A program made the translations under genes and the position numbers. A DNA stretch of 64,000 nucleotides from Cunninghamella blakesleeana (Eukaryota > Mucoromycota > Mucoromycetes > Mucorales > Cunninghamellaceae): assembly GCA_017871115.1 (NCBI GenBank), contig JAFCIZ010000001.1, positions 1,159,501 to 1,223,500 on the forward strand, given 5' to 3'. Under the pieces are notes generated by a model. It was not told the DNA's origin. It did not search any database and saw nothing but the letters and a program-made list of their open reading frames with translations. Positions 45,578 to 54,848 of the stretch are shown piece after piece (within the stretch, counting starts at the first letter, position 1; the number at the start of each line of letters is the position of its first letter).

Positions 45578-46341
45578 TGTTGTGTGGGTTTTTGTTTAAG
45601 ATTTATTTTTTTTGAAATGAGGAATGAGTATTATAAGTAATATTTGATATGTATAATATAATTCCAGTGAGCACCAGTTCCTGTTTTATAAGTAGAACGA
45701 CTTAATATAAAGGAATAAAAAAAATAAAATAAAATAAAGTAAAAAATAAAGAAATAAAAAAATAAAAATTTTAAAAGGTGTAATATAATTGCAGGATTAA
45801 AGAGAGATTTCAGTAACCGCAATGTAAAATAAATATAATAAGAAAATTTAAAAAGTAATTTAAATTTGAATTGTTGAAAAATATATTTAAGTAAATAAAT
45901 ATAAAATAAAAAAATAAAATGATATAGTTTGTTATAAAAAAATAGATAAATTCAGTAATTTGAATAAGTTATAAGTAAAATAAGTTAAAATTATAAAATA
46001 TGATTTATAAAGTGGACAAGTTCAATAATTATTTAATAGATAATAATTTATTATAAAAATTTGACAATTTAAGAGAAAGAAAGAGAAAAAAAATGATTCT
46101 ATTTATACAAAAAAAAAAAGATAAAAATTAAAAATTTATGAGAGTGAGGAGAGATAAAATAAAGTTTGGAGTCATAACGCTGGAGTCATGACGCTGGAGT
46201 CATAGCACCGGAGTCATGACGCTGGAGTCATAGCACCGGAGTCATGACACTGGAGTTATGGCTCTGGAGTCATGGCACCAGTAACACAAAATCAGGCCCA
46301 AATAAGGAAAAAAAAAATATTAAAGAGCATTATTGCTAACA
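45578..46341 (-). repeat. Element D 3' LTR
   Basis: 764 bp. Very similar to C's LTR in the first about 550 bp, but the U3 minisatellite is a different sequence. PBS-like motif begins at 45665, 87 bp from the LTR end. Confidence 0.9.
46168..46279. repeat. 14-bp LTR minisatellite, about 8 units
   Basis: Unit GGAGTCATGACGCT with variants ending GCACC. It lies where C has the unrelated 16-bp repeat. Confidence 0.9.
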
Positions 46342-47189
46342 CCTCCGACGTCAACAAAAGATGGACCTCCAGCTTTATCGAATTCTTCTTCAGTCCAATG
46401 ATCATGACGATTTACCCTTCTGCAGAAAATCTTGTTAAACTTTTTATTTCCAATACCAGTGAGCAATCCTCCAAGTAATTTTGATCTTTCTATCTTATAT
46501 AAGATGAGTTCTTCTTGTGTCTTTGGAATTTGTAACTTAGTATGAATGAGTGAAATAATACTTGGACAGAGTTGATTGGCGAAGGTAGTTTGCATCTTAA
46601 TTTTCAACTTTTTTATTTTTTCATGATCATTTACATACATAGGATATGTACACCTCAGTCCAAAATGCCCAAGTGTTTTGCAATTTTTAATATTTTTTGT
46701 ATTTCATTTAAATATTTATTAATAAATCTATAACAGCTAATGTATATTGTGTAGCACTAATAAAGCTCTATCTATCCATGAATAACAATTGTGAGAATAC
46801 ACTATTGCATGGCTTCAATATACCACATTTAAATTTTTTATTAAAAAAAATAAAATAAAAAAGAGTAGTGTACATGACATTTCTTTTTATCTAAAGCTAC
46901 TAATAAGGGATACGACCACCTTTATTTTTTATTATTAATTGACATCTGTGTGGCATTGAATTAACGACTTTAATTGCCATATCATTCATATATTTACTTT
47001 CCCAAATCACTTCAATACGTTCCCATAGTTCATCTAGTGATTTAGCTGGTTCATCATAGTTTTTCACCAGCTGTTGCTTAAGTAATGACCACATATTCTC
47101 TATTGGGTTTAAATCTGGAGAGTATGTTGGCCAATATAATAATTCGGATGTATGTCAGGATAATTGACAAGATTTAAAAATTGTTTGAG

Positions 47190-47228
47190 ATGGATAAAAA
47201 ATTGAATTTGTCTTATTTTAAAAAATAA
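47190..47228 (+). other. Possible upstream ORF in element X
   Basis: A 12-codon ATG-TAA frame ending five bases before the main ATG. The sequence around both ATGs is nearly the same (TTGAGATGGATAA), and a third copy follows the main stop. Confidence 0.4.
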
Positions 47229-47233
47229 TTGAG

Positions 47234-47890
47234 ATGGATAATATTGATGATTTTGAAAATATAGTTAATGAGGAATCATTCATAAAAAATATTAAAAGAA
47301 TGTTTATAGTAAAACAAATGGAAGCATATAATATTAATAAAATAAATATAGAATATGAAGAAAATACGAAATCCTTTAAAATTAATATTGAAAAACAAAA
47401 TGCTAAATATTTTTTAGATTACAAAATAAAACGAAGAAAAAAAAAGGAATTAAATAAAAGTGTTAAAAAAAGAAAAATTGATTACGAAATTAATAATATA
47501 AATGATAATAGTGAAAATATAGAAAATAAAAATAATGAAGAAGGGCAGATACATGATAATTCCTCCAAATATAATATTGAAAACAATATAAATTCTCCTC
47601 TTTATCATGAATCTCAACAATTGAAAAAAAGTATCAATACAATTAAAGAAATAAATAATGAACCTAATAATTTTGAAAATATAATTTTTAAAAGAGATTC
47701 AAATATTGAAAGTAAAAATAAAATTGATTATAGTAAAGATGAATTATGTAAAAAATTATATAGATATATTAAACTTTTTATTAAAACAAATAATTTAAAA
47801 ATTAGTAAAAATAATATTTATGTTAAGCATATATTAAAAGATATAGAAAATGTTTTTAAAAATTATGGTATAATAAATAAAATTGATTGA
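47234..47890 (+). CDS. Element X protein, 218 aa, unknown
   Basis: I do not recognise this protein. It is dominated by Asn, Lys, Ile and Glu, almost all from AAT, AAA, ATA and GAA codons. The N-terminal 80 residues look folded and end in a basic run (YKIKRRKKKELNKSVKKRK), a likely nuclear localisation signal. The middle is Asn-rich and probably disordered. The last 50 residues (DELCKKLYRYIKLFIKTNN, ISKNNIYVKHILKDIENVF) look like a helical domain. It is opposite in strand to T1's transposase. An open frame this long in such AT-rich DNA is unlikely to be chance, since stop codons are AT-rich. It might be a DNA-binding factor or a cargo gene. Confidence 0.6.
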   Translation: MDNIDDFENIVNEESFIKNIKRMFIVKQMEAYNINKINIEYEENTKSFKINIEKQNAKYFLDYKIKRRKKKELNKSVKKRKIDYEINNINDNSENIENKNNEEGQIHDNSSKYNIENNINSPLYHESQQLKKSINTIKEINNEPNNFENIIFKRDSNIESKNKIDYSKDELCKKLYRYIKLFIKTNNLKISKNNIYVKHILKDIENVFKNYGIINKID

Positions 47891-49232
47891 AATGGATAAA
47901 ATAAAAAGTTTGTCAATGATATTGGGAATTATTCAATAATTCTACATTATGCTTCTGGTACCATTTTTGGGATGCAATAGATTTATGCTTAGGATCGTTG
48001 TCTTGCAAAAGTAAAACGTGACTTTTGTCAAAGTTATACCAATCCAAAGTCTTTATGAATTCATCATCCATTATTTCTAGAAATAATGGAGTATCCATGT
48101 AGGAATGTAGTCGTGATAAAAAGCCTACACCTTTAGCAGTGATGCAGCCCCAAACGGAAATTGAACCACCAAACCCCTTTGGCACCTCGGAGAAAGAAAA
48201 GTCTTGTCGAGGTACATTCTTTTTCCCCCAAGTCCATAAATTGCCGTCATCACCAAAACGATTCACTCTACTTTCATCTGCGAAGATAACCTTTGACCAC
48301 TCCGCTTCTCCCCAATCCTTGTACCTTTTAGCAAATTCTAGGCGCTTTCGTTTGGTGCTCTTAGTTAGTGGAGGAACCGTTTTTTTTTTTCGTGCAACCA
48401 AATCCTTCCCAACAAGTACCCTACGAATTGTTGATTTGCTAACTTTAACATTATAACTACGTCCTATGGACTTTACTGCTTCTACTGTATTCATTAATTT
48501 TCCTCGCTGGAAAGATGTCACCAAATGAGATTCGCATTCCTTAGAGATTCTATGTGGCCGACCAGCATTATTTTTAGGAATGTTCTTTAAAGTCTTACTA
48601 ATGTTTAATACTGTTCCTTTAGAAACTTTAAATTTACGAGCTATATCTCTGTGTGGTTCGCAATGTTGCAAAGCTACTATTATGTCTGACTTCTTTGCTT
48701 TGTTAATTGGGTGCATTGTGAAATGTCGAAATTACGAAATTAGAGATCAATTAATTTAAAAAAAAAAAAAAAAAACTAGATATTCAAGAAAGAAATGAAG
48801 AAAAAGTAATTCTCCGATAACGACCATATTTTATATAAAAAGCATAAACCAATAAAACCTATTTTTCAAAAAAAAAATTTTTTTGGGCACCAAGGTTCAA
48901 AATTGCCCAAATGAATTTTTTTTTTCAGCAACATATTACGCGGGACTGGATATGTATATAAACATAGCGCTTTTAATATAAAAGGACAATTACTAGGACA
49001 TTATATTCATGCAGTATATACACATATTTAATATAGAAATTAACTTGAATTATTTCGAAAAAAAAAAAAAATGTAAACACTTGGGCATTTTGGACCGAGG
49101 TGTAAATTTAATAAATGCCCTGTAGGTTTCTTCTTGTGATAGAGTGTCAAAGTCAGCCAATACTTGTAGTGTTTCGTCATAAAGTGGATCTTCATCCAGT
49201 AGGACTCGTTCGGTATTGAATGGCATATCCAT

Positions 49233-49538
49233 TTTTTTTTTTTTTTTAAAAAAGTTTGATATTATTAAGTAAATTATTTCAAAAAGAAATATGTATATAT
49301 AAAAAAATATTTTTTTTTTTTTTTCTTATATATATATATATATATATATATATTTTTTTCGTAGTTTGAAAAATATACTTCTTTTTTTTTTTTTTGTTTT
49401 ATGTCTATCTTTTATGTATATTATTTTGATGTAGTTATTATATAAATTGTTTTTCGGGTAAACACGTGAATTAATGTTTTAAATTTCATTATTAATTATA
49501 TTTATATATTTCATTATCATCCTTCTCTTTTTTTTTTT
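49233..49538. other. Integrase-ORF4 spacer of element D
   Basis: 306 bp of T runs, an (AT)n tract and the GGGTAAACACGTG segment shared with C. No ORF. Confidence 0.5.
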
Positions 49539-51006
49539 TTATATGTCCAATCCATAGGTTTTATTTACGTGATTATTCCAATATACATCTGGTAATTGCA
49601 ATATTTTTAGTCTGTTTCCGTGTATTCTTCTTAATTTTGTTCTTGTTGTATCCAAGGATTTTATTATATACGTACCCTTTCCAAGTGATTGGTGTATTAT
49701 ATATTTTCCTTGCCACATATCGGAAATCTTACCAGACCAAGAGTTTGATTTTATACCAGTATATAATGTTACTATATCCCCAATTCTAAATGCAGGTTTC
49801 CATTCTCTATTACTGTTTAAAACTTTTTTATCAATAGCCCGTTTTTGGTTTTCTTGAGATTTTTCTATCATTTTTGCAGCTGTCGATCTTATCTGATTGA
49901 GTGATATAATTTCCTTATTTGTACGTAATTTTAATTGTGTATCAAAATTATAAGAATTAAAATCTATAGGTTTGTCATGTTGATCGAACGGGGTTTTAAC
50001 ATTATATCCGTATGTTAAAAAGAATGGTGATTGTTGAGTAGATGCCTGTCTGATTGAACGATAAGAAAATAGAACTGATGGTAGATATTGGTCCCATATT
50101 GATTTTTCCGTGGAAGTTACCTTTTTTATAATAGTCCCAAGTGTAGAATTAAATTTTTCAATTAATCCATTGGCTTGAGAATTTCCAACTGAGATTGTGT
50201 TGTGATGAATATTGTATTGATAGCAAACTTTCTTTATAAGGTCACTGATAAATGGTTTACCATTGTCGGTTATAATTAAATGAGGAGTACCATGCCGACA
50301 TATTATTTCTTCATAAATAAACAAAGCAACTTCGGATGTACAGTGGCTTCCAGAAGTGTTCGAATGTTTTCGTTTTTTTTATAAAATCAATTGTATCAAT
50401 AAAACTTATTATTTAACCATGCATGATTTATACATCAATCGAAAGCCCTATTGATTGGCTTTCATATGAATATATTTATATGCATTTCCATATTTGGGTT
50501 GCGGAGTAAATGGTGTTTGAAAATTATTGGTACATTCGAACAGTTGTGTTGCGATGCCAAAAAAATACCACAACTTGTGATAAAACAATAATAGAGTATA
50601 AAATAATCTATAAAATGTTAGAATAAACCTGTTTCGCACTTTCTTAGTTCAAATCTATAGCTAATATTCTATTTTTTATATATTTTTTATATCAATATTG
50701 TCCATTTTTTAGTGATCTGTTATCAACATGCGTCCTATTCAAAATTCCATTAAGAACCAAGTCATTAACCTTCTCAAACAAGGTAAATCTATGCGTCAAG
50801 TAGCAAAGGATGTTGGTGTAAGTTGTACAACTGTCCACAAGTACTCTGCAGGTCTTGAACGGGAGATTCCTATGGCTGTTGGTGGTGCTGTATCCAAGCT
50901 CACTGGTAGAGACAAGTCCTTTTGTGTGCATCAAGTGACCAAAGGAGGTAAAAGTAATGCTACTGAGGTGCGAAAGGCATTAAAGCAACATTTGGAAATC
51001 GATATA

Positions 51007-52686
51007 CAGTGGCTTCCAGAAGTGTTCGAATGTTTTCGTTTTTTTTATAAAATCAATTGTATCAATAAAACTTATTATTTAACCATGCATGATTTATACA
51101 TCAATCGAAAGCCCTATTGATTGGCTTTCATATGAATATATTTATATGCATTTCCATATTTGGGTTGCGGAGTAAATGGTGTTTGAAAATTATTGGCACA
51201 TTCGAACAGTTGTGTTGCGATACCAAAAAAATTAAAAATATAATTAAAACACAATATAAATGGTACAAAAAGTCTTTATTTAATAATCAATCCAATAGCC
51301 CTTTGCTTTTATTACATCATTACAACGTTTAGGCATTGTTTCTATCACTTTTTTACAATCTTCAGCCGTGATTGTATTCCATACTTCCTGAGTACGGTCC
51401 CACAAGTCTAACATCCCTTTTGGTGGTGTAGTATAGTTGCTAAAGAGTCTGTTTTTCACCAAAGCCCATATATTCTCAATGGGATTCAAGTCAGGTGACT
51501 GTGCAGGCCATTCCATTACCGAAAAAGGCTGGTTTTCCAAGTATTCTTTGACTGTTTTGGCTGTGTGTTTTGGATCGTTATCTTGTTGAAAGACCATTTT
51601 GCTTTGATCCATGCCATACCAGTCAAATGTATGCACTAATTCATGCTCCAAAATAGCTTGGTAGAGTTCCTTATCTAAAACTGTATCAATTTTAGTCATG
51701 TAACCCGGGCCATCGTACGAAATGCATCCCCAAACCATTATATTTCCACCACCATGTTTGACTGTTTGCTTGACATGTTTAGGTTGAAGCTTTTCCTCGG
51801 CCCTTTTCCAAGCATAGCGGCGTCCATCCGATCCAAAACGATTAATTTTGGTTTCGTCTGACCAAATGACACGACTCCAGTCATCTAAAGTCTAATCTTT
51901 GTGTGCTTTTGCCCAAGCTAAACGAGCTTTAACATTTTTGGCACTGAGGAGAGGTTTCTTTGGCTTGACAAAGGACCCTAATCCTTTTTCTTTAAGTGCT
52001 CTACGGACTGTTTGAGCACTTATATCGATTTCCAAATGTTCCTTTAATGCCTTCTGCACCTCAGTAGCATTACTTTTACCTCCTTTGGTCACTTGATGTA
52101 CACAAAAGGACTTGTCTCTACCAGTGAGCTTGGATACAGCACCACCAACAGCCATAGGAATCTCCCGTTCAAGACCTGCAGAGTACTTGTGGACAGTTGT
52201 ACAACTTACACCAACATCCTTTGCTACTTGACGCATAGATTTACCTTGTTTGAGAAGGTTAATGACTTGGTTCTTAATGGAATTTTGAATAGGACGCATG
52301 TTGATAACAGATCACTAAAAAATGGACAATATTGATATAAAAAATATATAAAAAATAGAATATTAGCTATAGATTTGAACTAAGAAAGTGCGAAACAGGT
52401 TTATTCTAACATTTTATAGGTTATTTTATACTCTATTATTGTTTTATTACAAGTTGTGGTATTTTTTTGGCATCGCAACACAACTGTTCGAATGTGCCAA
52501 TAATTTTCAAACACCATTTACTCCGCAACCCAAATATGGAAATGCATATAAATATATTCATATGAAAGCCAATCAATAGGGCTTTCGATTGATGTATAAA
52601 TCATGCATGGTTAAATAATAAGTTTTATTGATACAATTGATTTTATAAAAAAAACGAAAACATTCGAACACTTCTGGAAGCCACTG
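51007..52686 (-). mobile_element. Tc1/mariner element T2' nested in T2
   Basis: 1,680 bp, opposite orientation to T2, with TA at 51005-51006 and 52687-52688. It landed in the transposase between the codons for the residues DI and SAQTVR. Confidence 0.95.
51280..52299 (-). pseudogene. T2' transposase with one premature stop
   Basis: Full-length 339-codon frame from 52299 to 51280, broken only by TAG at 51892-51894 (codon 136), where T2 has TGG (Trp). A second G-to-A change lies a few codons on. All catalytic motifs are otherwise as in T2. Confidence 0.93.
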
Positions 52687-54222
52687 TAAGTGCTCAAACA
52701 GTCCGTAGAACACTTAAAGAAAAAGGATTAGGGTCCTTTGTCAAGCCAAAGAAACCTCTCCTCAGTGCCAAGAATGTTAAAGCTCGTTTAGCTTGGGCAA
52801 AAGCACACAAAGATTGGACTTTGGATGACTGGAGTCGTGTCATTTGGTCAGACGAAACCAAAATTAATCGTTTTGGATCGGATGGACGCCGCTATGCTTG
52901 GAAAAGGGCCGAGGAAAAGCTTCAACCTAAACATGTCAAGCAAACAGTCAAACATGGTGGTGGAAACATAATGGTTTGGGGATGCATTTCGTACGATGGC
53001 CCGGGTTACATGACTAAAATTGATACAGTTTTAGATAAGGAACTCTACCAAGCTATTTTGGAGCATGAATTAGTGCATACATTTGACTGGTATGGCATGG
53101 ATCAAAGCAAAATGGTCTTTCAACAAGATAACGATCCAAAACACACAGCCAAAACAGTCAAAGAATACTTGGAAAACCAGCCTTTTTCGGTAATGGAATG
53201 GCCTGCACAGTCACCTGACTTGAATCCCATTGAGAATATATGGGCTTTGGTGAAAAACAGACTCTTTAGCAACTATACTACACCACCAAAAGGGATGTTA
53301 GACTTGTGGGACCGTACTCAGGAAGTATGGAATACAATCACGGCTGAAGATTGTAAAAAAGTGATAGAAACAATGCCTAAACGTTGTAATGATGTAATAA
53401 AAGCAAAGGGCTATTGGATTGATTATTAAATAAAGACTTTTTGTACCATTTATATTGTGTTTTAATTATATTTTTAATTTTTTTGGTATCGCAACACAAC
53501 TGTTCGAATGTGCCAATAATTTTCAAACACCATTTACTCCGCAACCCAAATATGGAAATGCATATAAATATATTCATATGAAAGCCAATCAATAGGGCTT
53601 TCGATTGATGTATAAATCATGCATGGTTAAATAATAAGTTTTATTGATACAATTGATTTTATAAAAAAAACGAAAACATTCGAACACTTCTGGAAGCCAC
53701 TGTAGTTTGATAACGTAGCGCACGCGCTTCTACCCATTTTGTTAAATAATCTATTCCTGCAATAATATATCTATAACCGCCTTTAGATGTGGGAACATGT
53801 TTAACGTCTAATCCCCATTGTTCAAAAGGTTTTGACTTGACAGGTATTGGATATAAGAATTCATTTAACTTTCTTGAACCAGTTGATTGACATCTTGGAC
53901 ATTTTTTTATATATATTTGTATATCTTTTGCCATGCCATCCCAATAATATCTTATAGATAGTTTATATAAAGTATTGTGATAACCTATATGACCACCTAA
54001 AGGATGTTGATGATACATATAAAGTGCTTCTATGGCTTCTTGTTTATTTAATACTTGTCTTAAGGTTTGGTGATAAATATTAAACTTATATAATTTATTA
54101 TTGCGAATGATAAAGTTGTGTGAATTACGTTGTAAGTATCTTTTCATTTTTGCTGTTGTGTTTTCAGGTATTTTTAATGTAGTAAGATATTCTTTTAATT
54201 TATCTATAGTTTGTTGGTCCAT

Positions 54223-54848
54223 TTTTTTTTTTTTTTTTTAAGTATAATTATATAAATTTGTTGTTTTTATTATTGTTGTTAGATTTGTTGTTTAGGCTTT
54301 GTTGTAAGTTACTTTAATAATATAATTTAGTAAGTGTTATTTATGTTGTAATAATTATGTATTTTGTTAGTTTGGATATAGCTTTTAATGTCTTCAATCA
54401 CCTTTGGACAAATAATAATGATATATATATATATATATATATTTTTTTTGTGTGTGTGTTTGTTTTTTTTTTTTTTAATTTTGATGTTGTTGAAATAATT
54501 GTTTGTTAAATAACTGTTATAAAAGATTTGTTGTAATATAAATAATTGTTGTATAAAGTAAAATTAATTGTTGTAAATAAATAAAATGTCTGTTGTAAAT
54601 AAATAAAATGTCTGTTGTAAATAAATAATATAACTATTGTAAAATATAACTTTTTGTTGTATGTGTTGTTGAAATAATAATAATTGTTGTAGAATGTTGT
54701 CTTTTGTAAAATAATTGTAATATAATAAATTGTTATGTTAATATTTGTCTAGCTTTTATCGTCTTCAATTTCCCTTGGACGTATATTAAAAATATAATTT
54801 ATAATAATTCTTTTTTTTTTTTTTTAAATATTATTATTATTATTATTT
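54223..54848. other. RT-integrase spacer of element D
   Basis: 626 bp, no ORF. Same build as in C: T runs, an (AT)n tract near 54421-54442, TTGTTGTAA-type repeats, and the two copies of the GTCTTCAAT...TTGGAC motif near 54379-54414 and 54749-54784. Confidence 0.55.

Larger units (their letters stand above)
47146..47934 (+). mobile_element. Unidentified 789-bp element X with 8-bp target duplication
   Basis: Inserted in T1's transposase with AATAATTC repeated at 47138-47145 and 47935-47942. The ends are imperfect inverted repeats, best seen as ATTGACAA near the left end and TTGTCAAT near the right end, about 20 of 30 positions matching. It carries a single 218-codon ORF. An 8-bp duplication would fit hAT, Merlin or Mutator-like transposition, but I recognise no transposase motif. 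Confidence 0.7.
46900..48716 (-). pseudogene. T1 transposase, split by element X
   Basis: N-terminal part 48716-47935 has a helix-turn-helix (SDIIVALQHCEPHRDIARKF, SKGTVLNISKTL), the first catalytic Asp in IFADESRVNRFG and the second in LLQDNDPKHKS. The C-terminal part 47145-46900 has the Glu in SPDLNPIENMW. X lies between HNVELL and YWPTYSP; without X and one copy of the 8-bp duplication the frame is continuous and the spacing between second Asp and Glu is 34 residues. Cut-and-paste transposase acting at TA. The only damage I see is X. Confidence 0.9.
46651..49102 (-). mobile_element. Tc1/mariner element T1
   Basis: Terminal inverted repeats of 28 bp (CACCTCAGTCCAAAATGCCC and on), one mismatch, flanked by TA at 46649-46650 and 49103-49104. 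About 1.66 kb without the inserted X element. It codes for a DD34E transposase on the minus strand. Confidence 0.93.
46320..49232 (-). pseudogene. Element D ORF4, interrupted by Tc1 element T1
   Basis: The N-terminal part is 49232-49105 (MDMPFNTERVLLDEDPLYDE) and the C-terminal part 46648-46320 (PMYVNDHEKIKKLKIKMQ to GGPSFVDVGGVSNNAL). Removing T1 and one TA would leave the frame continuous and about 70% like C's ORF4. T1 is therefore the only visible damage, so this copy was open until that insertion. Confidence 0.85.
50728..53429 (+). pseudogene. T2 transposase, split by the inner copy T2'
   Basis: Part one 50728-51006 (MRPIQNSIKNQVINLLKQG, a helix-turn-helix with SMRQVAKDVGVSCTTVHKY) and part two 52689-53429 hold 339 codons in all. 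Catalytic residues: Asp in VIWSDETKINRFG, Asp in VFQQDNDPKHT and Glu in SPDLNPIENIW (DD34E). The frame is otherwise fully open; the Trp codon mutated in T2' is TGG here. It ends KGYWIDY. Confidence 0.93.
50341..53702 (+). mobile_element. Tc1/mariner element T2, containing an inverted copy of itself
   Basis: TA flanks at 50339-50340 and 53703-53704. Long inverted repeats of about 226 bp (50341-50566 and 53477-53702) starting CAGTGGCTTCCAGAAGTG. Each repeat holds two oppositely oriented TTCGAA-centred motifs, likely transposase sites. Without the inner copy T2 is 1,680 bp, the same as the inner copy. Confidence 0.95.
49539..54222 (-). pseudogene. Element D integrase, interrupted by T2
   Basis: N-terminal part 54222-53705 (MDQQTIDKLKEYL, HPLGGH, CPRC, WGLDVKH) and C-terminal part 50338-49539 (FIYEEIICRHG, TDNGKPF, NGLIEKF, GPY/F-like end). 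D keeps the seven-T run that C has lost, so the frame would be open without T2. Separate ORF, as in A and C. Confidence 0.9.

Noticed and set aside
50692..50934. ORFs antisense to the T2 and T2' transposases (also 52093-52335)
   Set aside because: Opposite-strand shadows of the helix-turn-helix region, identical in both copies because the DNA is.
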